A stretch of DNA of 42,940 bases from Candidatus Nealsoniibacteriota bacterium (lineage in GTDB: Bacteria; Patescibacteriota; Minisyncoccia; Minisyncoccales; PWPS01), in contig PWEN01000043.1 in assembly GCA_003553505.1 (NCBI GenBank), positions 1 through 42,940 of the forward strand, written 5' to 3'. A program made the translations under genes and the position numbers. Of this stretch, positions 1-8,325 are shown in pieces. Under the pieces are notes generated by a model that was not told the origin of the DNA, ran no database searches, and saw nothing but the letters and a program-made list of their open reading frames with translations. Positions within the stretch are counted from its first letter, which is position 1, and every line of letters starts with the position of its first letter.

Positions 1-62
1 ATACCACCTTGCTCTTTGTTCACGATCGTATTTTATGGGGCTTGGCATACGCATATTTTTAT

Positions 63-117
63 TAGTTAACACCTGTTACCCTTCAGTATATCAAGTGTCA
101 CCCCATGGTGTTAACTA
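63..117. repeat. Inverted repeat upstream of topA
   Basis: TAGTTAACACC at 63-73 is repeated as its exact reverse complement at 107-117, with 33 bases between. The right arm ends about 10 bases before the topA -35 box. It could be a two-site operator or the stem of a terminator for a gene outside the window. There is no T-tract after it, so a terminator is less likely. Bases 1-62 hold no gene that I can support. Confidence 0.5.
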
Positions 118-126
118 TACAGTATA

Positions 127-155
127 TAGACATCTATCTTCCTTTTTGCTATGCT
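127..155 (+). promoter_or_regulatory. topA promoter, extended -10
   Basis: TAGACA (-35), a 17-base spacer and TATGCT (-10), with TGC directly before the -10 box. The topA ATG begins nine bases after the -10 box, so the transcript would have almost no leader. No Shine-Dalgarno sequence precedes the ATG, which agrees with leaderless initiation. Confidence 0.6.
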
Positions 156-164
156 TTGCAAACT

Positions 165-2207
165 ATGAAGTTAATACTAGTAGAAAGTCCCACAAAAACA
201 AAAACGATATCCAAGATGCTTGGAAAGGAATACAAAGTACTGGCATCTGGAGGACATGTACGTGACCTTCCCAAGAGCAAAATGGGCATAGATGAAGAAA
301 GTCTCGAGCCACACTATGTAGTTCCTTCAAAGGCAAGAAAGAACATAAAAGAGTTAAAAGAAGCTGTAAAAGAGGCAGAAGAGGTGTATATGGCCACCGA
401 CCCGGATCGAGAAGGAGAGGCAATCTCCTATCATCTAAAAGAAGCTTTAAAGATAAAAGACTATAAGCGTGTGTCTTTTAATGAAATAACGGCGGGAGCG
501 ATAGAAAAGGCACTCCAGAAACCACGTGACATTGATATGAGTCTTGTTGACGCACAGCAGGCACGAAGAGTATTGGACCGTCTTGTAGGGTATAATCTCT
601 CTCCTTTTTTGTGGAAAAAGGTCACTAAAGGACTCTCTGCCGGAAGAGTACAGTCTGCCGCTTTAAGATTAATAGCAGACAGAGAGAAAGAGATACAGTC
701 ATTTACCCCGGAAGAGTACTGGAGCATTACAGCCCTTCTCGGGGCAGAAAAGGAAGAGTTTTTTGCTCAACTAAAAAAAATTGCGAACAAGAAGGCTTCT
801 ATAGGCAATGAACAAGAAGCAGAAGAGATAGAAAAGAAGCTAAAATCCTCCTCCTTTAATGTAAGAGAGATAGAAAAAAAAGAAAGAAGCAAAAGTCCTC
901 ACCCTCCTTTTAGCACCTCTACCATGCAACAAGAGGCTTTCAACAAGATACGCTTCTCTTCCAAGCAAACAATGAGTGTAGCGCAAAAGCTATACGAAAA
1001 AGGACTTATAACCTATCACCGCACAGACTCTTTTCACGTTTCCGCGGAATCAAAAAAAGCGGCAAAAGATCTTATACTGAAAAACTACGGAAAAGAGTAC
1101 CACAAGGAGCGTGATTTTGCGGCGAAAGGAAGAACGCAAGAGGCGCACGAAGCAGTAAGGCCTTCTTATTTAAAACGCAAGCCAGAAGAAGTAAAAGATC
1201 TTACCGATCAAGAAAGAAAGCTGTATAGTCTTATTTGGAAAAGATTCATCTCTTCTCAGATGACAAACGCTGTTTTTCATAAAACAGTCGCAAGAATAGA
1301 CGCAGGAGAGCTTCTATTGGAAGCAAAAGGCATGGTAATGAAGTTCGAAGGATTTACTAAGGTTTACAATATAAAGTTTGAAGAGGAAGAGCTTCCGGAG
1401 CTAAAAGAAGGAGAAGATGTGAAACTAAAAAGGGTAGACAAAAAACAACACTTTACAAAGCCTCCCGCAAGATTTACGGAAGCAAGTCTCGTAAAAGAAC
1501 TGGAAAAACACGGCATAGGACGCCCATCCACCTACGCCCCCATAATATCAACACTTAATGAAAGGAACTATATAGAAAAGATAGAAAAGCGCTCCCTAAA
1601 GCCTACCGAAATCGGCATGATAGTAAGCGACCTTCTCGCAGCACACTTCTCTTCTATTGTGGATCTAAGGTTCACAGCAAATATGGAGGAAGACCTCGAC
1701 AAAATAGCAAGCGGAAAAAAAGAGTGGAAGCCTCTTATCAAAGATTTCTATAAAAATTTCAAAAAAAACTTAGAGAAAAAATATAAAGAAATAAAAAAAG
1801 AAGATATTATGGAAGAAAAAACGGAAGAAAAATGTGAAAAGTGCGGCGGGGAGATGGTCATAAAAACCGGCCGCTACGGAAAATTTATGGCGTGCAAGTC
1901 CTATCCGGAGTGTAAGAACACAAAAGCCCTTCAAGAAGAAGAGGAAGTGGAGCCATGTGAAAAGTGTGGAAGTCCTATGAGATTAAAAGGTAGCAAGTTC
2001 GGAACTTTTTAAGGATGCAGTAATTATCCTGACTGTAAAAACATAAGAAAAAAGGAAAACAAAACAGGAATAAGCTGTCCTAACTGCAAAGAAGGAGAAG
2101 TGGTAGAAAGAAAATCAAAAAAAGGTAGCACTTTTTACGGATGCAGTCGTTACCCAGAGTGTGATTTTGTATCTAACAAGAAGCCCTCTCAAGAAAACTC
2201 TTCTTGA
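165..2207 (+). CDS. topA: DNA topoisomerase I, interrupted by in-frame TAA
   Basis: Type IA topoisomerase, which relaxes negative supercoils by single-strand passage. The start at 165 is chosen because the Toprim domain begins there ([14 protein letters not shown]); the longer ORF-track start adds 20 unrelated residues. The acidic motif [12 protein letters not shown] lies near residues 77-88 and the catalytic Tyr is residue 284 in ITYHRTDS. Three C-terminal Topo_C zinc fingers follow. Codon 616 (2010-2012) is TAA inside the second finger, where the sister fingers have an aromatic residue (KFMAC, TFYGC). The same frame then continues without a shift through the rest of finger two and all of finger three to TGA at 2205-2207. 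A single base change from TAC or TAT explains it. Without readthrough the protein would be 615 residues with the catalytic core intact. The extended 3' end overlaps tgt by 35 bases, tail to tail. Confidence 0.93.
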
Positions 2208-3333
2208 AGTCCGCAAAAACACCTTTCCCGATCGCCTCTCTTATCTCTTCCATAAGACGCATCATAAAGTAGAGATTGTGTTCCATTAAAAGCATAATTC
2301 CGTAGATCTCCCCTTTTCTGCACAAGTGACTGATGTAGCGTATTTCGTGCTGCTTACACACTCTGCAAGAACAGTGCTTGTCAATCGGCTCTACGCTTTC
2401 TTTGAAACGCGAGGCTTTCACATTAACTCTTCCACTAAAAGTCATTGCCGTACCATGTCGCGCAAAACGTGTAGGAATAACACAGTCAAACAAGTCCACC
2501 CCCTTTTCTACCGCCAAAATTATATCCTCCGGTTCTCCTATGCCAAGTAGGTGCCGCGGCTTATCTTCCGGCAACTCTTTGTTTACAACCTGCAACATGT
2601 GACTCATGTTCTCTTTCGAATCTCCAAAAGAGTCCCCAAACGACCCCCCTATGCCAAAACCGGGAAAGTCCAAAGAAGCGATGAAGCGCGCTGAGTAACG
2701 ACGAAGATCTTCAAAGGACCCTCCTTGTACTATGCCAAAAACGGCTTGATCCGAAAAAGAAGTACAACGTTTTGCCCAGCGGTGGGTCCTTTCAAGTGAC
2801 AACTCTTGATAGTCACGAGGAGCAAGAGGAGAGGTGCACTCGTCAAAGGCGAAAACAATGTCAGCACCAAGTTTTCTTTGTGCCTCCATAGAGCTCTCCG
2901 GAGTCATCTCCACAACACTCCCATCAATTGGAGATCGAAAGACAACTCCTTTTTCGCTTATCTTGACCATGCTCTTGCGCGCACTCTTTACTCCTTCTTT
3001 GTGTATTTTTCCTACTCCTCTCTCCCATCCCGCTCCAAGACTAAATACCTGAAACCCCCCACTATCTGTCATGAGAGGATAGTCAACTCCCAAAAAATTA
3101 TGTAAACCTCCCGCTCTTGCAACCGTCTCATACTCCTCGCGGCAATAAAAGTGAAAAGTGTTCACCATAAACATCTCCGCCCCGAGAAAGGCAGCGTCAT
3201 TAAAGCTCATTCCCTTTAAGGCGCCTCTTGTAGCAACAGGAACAAAAGCAGGCGTATTTATCTGTCTTCCACGAACAAAAAGAGTTCCCGTACGCGCTTG
3301 GTTCTCTTTTTTCTCTACCTTAAAGCCGATCAT
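2173..3333 (-). CDS. tgt: tRNA-guanine transglycosylase
   Basis: Exchanges the wobble guanine of GUN-anticodon tRNAs for a queuosine precursor. Visible family marks are [12 protein letters not shown] with the general-base Asp at residue 90, VFGIVQGG, and the nucleophile Asp283 in FDCVIPTR. A zinc site of the form C-x-C-x2-C followed by a His in MEHN lies near the C-terminus. The length of 386 residues is typical. The loop [17 protein letters not shown] contains a small tandem SFGD duplication. No queuosine-synthesis genes (queC/D/E/F) are in the window, so the source of the base cannot be judged. The ATG overlaps the stop of the upstream DUF389 gene by four bases, which implies translational coupling. 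Confidence 0.93.
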   Translation of the reverse strand: MIGFKVEKKENQARTGTLFVRGRQINTPAFVPVATRGALKGMSFNDAAFLGAEMFMVNTFHFYCREEYETVARAGGLHNFLGVDYPLMTDSGGFQVFSLGAGWERGVGKIHKEGVKSARKSMVKISEKGVVFRSPIDGSVVEMTPESSMEAQRKLGADIVFAFDECTSPLAPRDYQELSLERTHRWAKRCTSFSDQAVFGIVQGGSFEDLRRYSARFIASLDFPGFGIGGSFGDSFGDSKENMSHMLQVVNKELPEDKPRHLLGIGEPEDIILAVEKGVDLFDCVIPTRFARHGTAMTFSGRVNVKASRFKESVEPIDKHCSCRVCKQHEIRYISHLCRKGEIYGIMLLMEHNLYFMMRLMEEIREAIGKGVFADFKKSFLERASC

Positions 3334-4298
3334 TTAAATGTAAGAAAAAGAGCGATAATAAACAACGTAAACCAAAAAACAAGAGCAAAAAAAGTAAATA
3401 TTTGCGCTTTAGTAAACTGCAGAACGGTACGCGGACGCACTCCTTGTAGTATGAAAGTTACCACTCCCGCAAGATTTATTCCCACCAGATTAATAAAGAA
3501 AAGAAGGAGTGCGCCGGCAAAGCCGTGCACACTGCCTGCCCCAAGAAGTATACCGGAAACTATGAGCGGGGGGAGGAGAGCAACAGCGATCATTACTCCC
3601 GCGATAGAAGTGACCATAGCGGTAGTAAGAGAAAGAACAGCAACGCTGCCCGACAAAAGCGAAACAATAATATCACCCGCTCCAACCTCTGTACGGCTTA
3701 CTATTTCAGAGGCAGCAACATCAACATCAAAAAAGAACCCTGCTCCGGCCGAGAAAAAGAGAGCCAAAAAGACCCCTGAAAAAATAATCTTTACCGCTCT
3801 TGCGGCAAGGTTTAGATCTCCTGATACAGTGGCAAAACAAAGAGCCACGTTGGGAAAAAGAAAAGGAGCTATTATCATCGCTCCCACTACCATTGGTATA
3901 TTGCCATGAACCAGTCCTATGGCGGCTATGATCGCAGAGAAGACAACAAGCACAAGATAAATCCACGAAAGACCAACGCTTCCCGATATTTTTGTATAAA
4001 GCTCTTCTCTGCTTATGCGTCCTTTTTTCTTCTCTTCTTCCTCCTTTCCTTTCATGCGAGGAACAGATCCTTCCACCGGCATTATAACAGCCTTAAAGTC
4101 TTCCACATCATGAAGTGCGTTCTCAAGCGCATCAAGAAGCTTTTCACTGTCCACCGCAGGAACAAGAGCATGCACAAGAACTTTTTTTTCCGAGATACGA
4201 TCTTGCCAAAAATCGGAAACTTCACACTCCCGCAAACACTCTTCCACTTTCAGTTTATGCTCCAGAGGAGCAAACACTTTGATGATTCTTAAGTTCAT
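3330..4298 (-). CDS. DUF389 family membrane protein
   Basis: A 322-residue protein. The N-terminal half is soluble, with a ferredoxin-like alternation of strands and helices, followed by a charged linker (KGKEEEEKKKGR). The C-terminal half has about six hydrophobic segments, including VVGAMIIAPFLFPN and VALLPPLIVSGILLG, which are hallmarks of the DUF389/TIGR00341 family. The molecular function of that family is not established. The gene is first in an operon with tgt. Its own promoter lies at the very 3' end of rnr, and the ATG is eight bases after the -10 box, so a leaderless start is likely. Confidence 0.88.
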   Translation of the reverse strand: MNLRIIKVFAPLEHKLKVEECLRECEVSDFWQDRISEKKVLVHALVPAVDSEKLLDALENALHDVEDFKAVIMPVEGSVPRMKGKEEEEKKKGRISREELYTKISGSVGLSWIYLVLVVFSAIIAAIGLVHGNIPMVVGAMIIAPFLFPNVALCFATVSGDLNLAARAVKIIFSGVFLALFFSAGAGFFFDVDVAASEIVSRTEVGAGDIIVSLLSGSVAVLSLTTAMVTSIAGVMIAVALLPPLIVSGILLGAGSVHGFAGALLLFFINLVGINLAGVVTFILQGVRPRTVLQFTKAQIFTFFALVFWFTLFIIALFLTFK

Positions 4299-4306
4299 TT
4301 TATTTT

Positions 4307-4335
4307 ATAATAGCGAAAATAAGGATATTATTCAA
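4307..4335 (-). promoter_or_regulatory. Promoter of DUF389-tgt operon
   Basis: Reading the minus strand: TTGAAT, 17 bases, TATTAT, then eight bases to the ATG at 4298. The -35 box overlaps the rnr stop codon. No Shine-Dalgarno sequence is present. Confidence 0.65.
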
Positions 4336-6188
4336 ACAAAAACAAACTCCAGCCTTCTTGTCTCAATACTTCCTCCTACAAGTTTTACTTTTACAGAATC
4401 ACCTAAAGAGTAGCGCTTGTTCTTCTTTGTGCCAATAAGAGAGTAGTTCTCTTCATCAAGTACGTAGTAATCGTCTTCCATGTCTCTTATAGAAACAAGT
4501 CCTTCCGCATGGGTTTCTGAAATACGCACAAAGAGCCCGAAACGCGTAACTCCGGAGACAACTGCTTCAAACTTCTCACCAACTCTTTCAAGCATATACT
4601 GAACCTGCTTATAGGCCACCGATTCACGTTCCGCATCAAGAACATCAAGTTCACGCAAAGAAACCTCTCTTGCTATCTTTTTGTTCTTTTCCGTGTTCAC
4701 CTTTTCTCCTTTAAGTTTACTTTTTACCATACGGTGTACCGTAAGATCAGCATATCTTCTTATGGGAGAGGTAAAGTGCGTATAATTGTCAAGCACAAGA
4801 CCAAAGTGTTTCTTGTTTTCCACAGAATACTCCGCCTTTGACATCGCTTTTAAGACCACGGACTTTACCAGAAACTCTTCTTTTTTTCCTTTTATTTTTG
4901 CAAAAAGATTGTTCAGTTCGCGAGAAGTTATCGTATTTCCTTCCAGTCTCACACTGTATCCTATCTTTGACAAAAAGGAGAGCAAAGACTCTATAGACTT
5001 CTTTTCAGGAATCTCATGTACGCGATAAAATCCGCCAAATCTTTTTGCAACCTCCTTATTTGCAAGTATCATAAGCTCCTCTATCAACTTGTGAGTGAAG
5101 AGCTTCTCTTTTTTATAAAGAAAAAGAGGAACTCCGTCATGATCAAGCTAAAACTGTAGCTCATCCTCATCAAAATCAAGCGCTCCCCTTTCTGTTCTCT
5201 TCTCACGAAACCCCTTTGTTATACGAGCAAGAAAAGAGAGTTCGTCACAAAACTCTCCTTTATTCTTATCTATTATATTTTGTGCCTCTTTGTAGTTAAA
5301 ACACTTGTTTGATCTTATAACTGTCTCTCCAAACCATCTTCTGCTTATCTCTCCCTTTTCATTCATAATAAAAACGGTTGAAAAAGCAACACGATCCTGA
5401 TCAGGCATGAGACTACATATATTGTTAGAAAGCACTTCCGGAAGCATCGGTATAGTACGATCGACAAGATATATGGAGAAGGCTCTTTTACGTGCCTCAT
5501 TATCAAGAGCGGTGTCCTCTTTTACATAATAAGAAACATCAGCAATGTGCACGCCTACCTCATACTCTCCACTTTCAAGTTTTCTTACCGATATAGCGTC
5601 ATCATAATCTTTCGCGTCCGCAGGATCTATTGTAAAGGTGGGCACTTCACGAAAATCACTCCTGCCTTCCAGTGGTACCCCACCAATCTCCTCCGCCTCT
5701 TTTACCACTTCTTCCGGGAAATCAAGCGGCAACCCTTTTTCTAGTACTATAGAGTGTATCTCCGCATCATTGTCGCCTTTTTTCCCTAAAGCTTTGACAA
5801 CTCTTCCTTCAGGATTCTTTTTTTGGTCATCCCATTCCACTATCTCTACGAGCGCTTTATATCCGTTCTCTACACTCGCATCAGGAATGAATATGTCTGT
5901 GTACATGCGCTCATCATCGGGAATAAGAAAAGAGAAGTTCTGATCCTTCTTTCTTTCTATTGTTCCCACAAAGGTAGTCTTGTTTCTCTCTATAATTCTT
6001 ACCACCTCTCCTTGAGGCCTCTCGTTTTTTCCCTGAGGATGTAAAACAATCTCCACCTTGTCATTGTGCAAAGCAGTACCTAAAAAAAGAGGATCCACTT
6101 TTACGTCATCCTCCATCTCTTCACTTTCCACATATCCCGATCCGGACATAGTGATGCTTATAATTCCTTGTATTCTTCTTTTTGCCAT
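4332..6188 (-). CDS. rnr: Ribonuclease R, interrupted by in-frame TAG
   Basis: Processive 3'-5' exoribonuclease of the RNB family. The ATG at 6188 (MAKRRIQG) is chosen over the longer ORF because the extra 46 residues read through the upstream terminator. The order is an OB-fold cold-shock part, the RNB catalytic domain with FTIDPADAKDYDDAIS (metal-binding Asp cluster) and VHIADVSYYV, then an S1 domain (KFEAVVSGVTRFGLFVRI). The ORF track splits the gene. Codon 347 (5148-5150) is TAG, and the same frame continues as LDHDGVPLFLYKKEKLFTHK into the second half. That aligns with the usual RNase R segment before LIEExMxLAN. Total length with readthrough is 618 codons, a little short for RNase R. 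If TAG stops translation, the product lacks half of the RNB fold and the S1 domain and is probably inactive. An internal TTG start for the second half is possible but unlikely to give function. Confidence 0.92.
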
Positions 6189-6196
6189 AATTAAAT

Positions 6197-6224
6197 AAAG
6201 AAACCCTCTTGCGAGGGTTCTTTT
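6197..6224 (-). terminator. Terminator after cold-shock gene
   Basis: On the minus strand AAGAACCCTC-GCAA-GAGGGTTTCTT forms a GC-based stem with one bulged base, followed by TTATTTAATT. It lies between the cold-shock gene and rnr, so it probably ends most cold-shock transcripts, with some readthrough into rnr. Confidence 0.7.
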
Positions 6225-6237
6225 ATTTTGAGAACGC

Positions 6238-6432
6238 TTACGTTCTCGATACCTCTGAAGCTTTCGGTCCCTTGTTTGAAGATCCAACCTCGAAACTGAC
6301 AGTGTCACCTTCCTTGAGGTCATCAAATCTCACACCAACAAGGTCATTAGAGGGAAAGAAAAGATCCTCTTCTCCTTCTCTGGCAATAAACCCGAAGCCT
6401 CTTGAGTTAAGAGTCTTAATAGTGCCTTCCAT
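6238..6432 (-). CDS. Cold-shock domain protein
   Basis: A single OB-fold RNA chaperone of 64 residues, the usual size for CspA-type proteins. The RNA-binding motifs RNP1 (RGFGFI, residues 11-16) and RNP2 (EDLFFPS) are intact. The start is placed at MEGTIKTLN because every family member begins at this strand; the ORF-track start adds 15 residues of untranslated leader. A strong promoter lies upstream with a leader of about 50 bases, unlike the leaderless neighbours. A terminator follows. A leader is common in cold-shock mRNAs and may regulate translation. Confidence 0.93.
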   Translation of the reverse strand: MEGTIKTLNSRGFGFIAREGEEDLFFPSNDLVGVRFDDLKEGDTVSFEVGSSNKGPKASEVSRT

Positions 6433-6489
6433 TTGTAAGATTTTAAATAAGCTGCAGAAACCCGACTCCATTTCCACGTAATAGGTAAA

Positions 6490-6517
6490 AGTATACTACA
6501 ACACACCGTTTTGTCAA
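6490..6517 (-). promoter_or_regulatory. Strong promoter of cold-shock gene
   Basis: Minus strand TTGACA, a 16-base spacer, and TATACT. The transcript would start near 6483 and carry a leader of about 50 bases before the ATG at 6432. Confidence 0.75.
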
Positions 6518-6532
6518 ACCTCAATAAGGGCA

Positions 6533-7468
6533 TTACGAAGAAGCATTGATCTTTTCTAGGTTGTGAAGCATTCTGGCAAAACGCGGAAAACGAGCTAAGG
6601 GACGCAAGAATCTGGTGAACATAGACATATGCCTTGTAACTTCTACAGTTCCTCTTGATATGAGCTCAAGAGTAACCGCCGCTCCCTGAAACAAACGAAA
6701 CACAATAAAGAAGGGAACTGTAGCAATGATATCCAACCAGTATACTCTAATGAACTTTAAGGTGCTATCCATTTTGCGAAACTTAAACGTAAGATCTACC
6801 ACAAAAAAGAGAATAACGATCCAGTCTATTAAGCTAAAATAAAAATAATAGGGCTCTACCTGCTCTGCATAAACAAACTCTATAACTATGGCAATAAATA
6901 AGACTATAAGAACATAAGGAACTCCCTTATCCACCACCCTCTCCACTTTTTGATATACGCTAAGTGAAGAGATGTCTTCTTTTTCTTCTTTTATTATCCC
7001 TGTTATTACGGCTGCTCTCTCAACCATAAACGCTGTTGTCGCAAGTGCTATAAAAAATCCCAGCAGTGCAGGAAAGGTTATTAAAAGCTCTGAGAGTCCA
7101 TACCCTCCAATAATAAAACCAAAAGCGTAGGCAACAGCGGGAGGGTGCATTCTTTGTATATATATTAAAAGTGCAACTATCACTCCAACCGCAATAGCCG
7201 CCTGCATAGTAACCGACAAAGGAACTAAAGAGACAATATACCCTATAACTGCAGCACTTATGTAGCTTACTCCAATCGTTCTTGGTTGTGAAGAAACTCC
7301 CGTAGGCGTAAACACTATAATCGCCGTTGTGGCCGCAAAAGAAGCAATAGCAATTCCATGCTCAATGGCTTGCTCAAAAACAGTAAAGATAAAGAGCATC
7401 ACAAAAATCATCAACCCCGCCGTGGCAGAAGCGACAAAAGCGTGTTTGTGAAGCTTATTTAGGTTCAT
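6533..7468 (-). CDS. HPP membrane domain fused to voltage-sensor-like domain
   Basis: A 311-residue membrane protein in two parts. Residues about 10-150 match the HPP family: several membrane helices, the SQPR-type turn (VSSQPRTIG, near 59) and the name-giving HPP at 108-110 (QRMHPPAVAY). Some plant and cyanobacterial HPP proteins are linked to nitrite transport. After a charged linker (about 155-180), four further segments resemble S1-S4 of ion-channel voltage sensors. They are S1 about 183-201, S2 ending in FFVVDLTFKF, S3 YWLDIIATVPFF, and an S4-like helix RFLRPLARFPRFARM with regularly spaced arginines. There is no S5-pore-S6 or selectivity-filter motif. It would therefore be a sensor coupled to a transporter-like module; this is inference. 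It follows cupin pgi by 21 bases and is probably last in the FIST operon. Confidence 0.8.
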   Translation of the reverse strand: MNLNKLHKHAFVASATAGLMIFVMLFIFTVFEQAIEHGIAIASFAATTAIIVFTPTGVSSQPRTIGVSYISAAVIGYIVSLVPLSVTMQAAIAVGVIVALLIYIQRMHPPAVAYAFGFIIGGYGLSELLITFPALLGFFIALATTAFMVERAAVITGIIKEEKEDISSLSVYQKVERVVDKGVPYVLIVLFIAIVIEFVYAEQVEPYYFYFSLIDWIVILFFVVDLTFKFRKMDSTLKFIRVYWLDIIATVPFFIVFRLFQGAAVTLELISRGTVEVTRHMSMFTRFLRPLARFPRFARMLHNLEKINASS

Positions 7469-7489
7469 GTCAATCTTCGAGAACCTCTT

Positions 7490-8059
7490 TCACGTATTAT
7501 AAAGAAAACCGACATCATCCGGAATCTCTCTTCTGGGATCCTCAAATCGCAGCTCGGGAGAGTTTTCATAGTTCTCGTTTCTTACCCACCCCTCTTTAGT
7601 ATAAAAGTAGCAACCCCCCTCTTTTTCAATGATCGGCCCGTAATCAGAAGAAAACTCAGGGCTTACCCAGTTAGCCATAACAAGCTCCCCTTCCCCGGGA
7701 TTTATAGTTATGTGACCACTGCCGGGAGGAATAACAGCCACATCTCCCTTGTTTGCGTATATGGCGTACACATCAGAAACGGTTTGTATGAGGTATATCG
7801 CTTTTCCTTTCAGGACAGTGTAGATCTCGCCATATCCCTGAGGGTGATAATGACCTTTCGTTTTGGGAAACTCACTTCCAAACATGTTAAAAGGAATAAC
7901 CGTTATGTCGTAACGCAGGTTATCACGCTCATCTACACCACGATACATATAATATGCATCAAAGTCCTCGGCCTTTTCGGCCCACTCTTTATCAAAAAGA
8001 ACTTCACGCAGGTCACTCATTCTGCGGATGTCAGGATTCTTGTTCTTGAGAAATCTCAT
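7490..8059 (-). CDS. Cupin-type (archaeal-style) glucose-6-phosphate isomerase
   Basis: Interconverts glucose-6-phosphate and fructose-6-phosphate. It belongs to the metal-dependent cupin family first known from Pyrococcus, not to the large SIS-fold Pgi. The cupin metal motif is TKGHYHPQGYGEIYTVLKG, followed by the second motif VIPPGSGHITIN. The length of 189 residues and the N-terminal RRMSDLREVLFD segment match the family, supporting the listed ATG. It overlaps the upstream coiled-coil gene by 29 bases. The gene would serve glycolysis or hexose-phosphate supply for envelope sugars. Confidence 0.88.
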   Translation of the reverse strand: MRFLKNKNPDIRRMSDLREVLFDKEWAEKAEDFDAYYMYRGVDERDNLRYDITVIPFNMFGSEFPKTKGHYHPQGYGEIYTVLKGKAIYLIQTVSDVYAIYANKGDVAVIPPGSGHITINPGEGELVMANWVSPEFSSDYGPIIEKEGGCYFYTKEGWVRNENYENSPELRFEDPRREIPDDVGFLYNT

Positions 8060-8321
8060 CTAATTTTTTTCTTAATTTCTCCTTCTCTTTCTTTACTTCT
8101 TCCAACTCTTTTTTAAGAGATATCATGCGCTTCTCTCTCCCGATCATGAGACGATTTATTTTATTTAACTCCTCATTTTGGGCCTCAAATTTTCTCTTTA
8201 TCTCTTTTAGTTTCTTTACTTCTTCCTCTCTGTCCTCTCTGTCCATCATAAGCTCAAAATCACGCCTTACAAGCATCTTTACAATTCCTTCAAGTTCTTT
8301 TTTTGCATCTTTATTGTTCAT
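8031..8321 (-). CDS. Orphan coiled-coil signalling-helix protein
   Basis: A 96-residue protein, nearly all helical and highly charged, with heptad-like spacing throughout. The stretch LNKINRLMIGREKRMISLKKELEE resembles linker helices seen between sensor and output domains in PAS/histidine-kinase proteins, but no kinase, PAS or GGDEF domain is attached. It starts four bases after the FIST gene stop and overlaps the phosphoglucose isomerase gene. It may be a detached signalling helix that works with the FIST sensor; this is inferred from position and motif only. Confidence 0.75.
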   Translation of the reverse strand: MNNKDAKKELEGIVKMLVRRDFELMMDREDREEEVKKLKEIKRKFEAQNEELNKINRLMIGREKRMISLKKELEEVKKEKEKLRKKLDEISQEQES

Positions 8322-8325
8322 ATTT

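Noticed and set aside
3298-3909. 203-residue plus-strand ORF opposite the DUF389 gene
   Set aside because: It is the antisense of a clearly conserved membrane protein, with low-complexity Thr/Ala/Lys composition and no start signals.
165-6188. Reassigned stop codons as a genome-wide code
   Set aside because: TAA, TAG and TGA all end well-defined genes here, several with overlapping next starts (for example ychF TAA, tgt TAG, rtcB TGA), so a global change cannot hold.
5148-6326. Extended RNase R start at 6326
   Set aside because: The extra 46 residues translate through a terminator hairpin and the end of the cold-shock gene and do not resemble RNase R.
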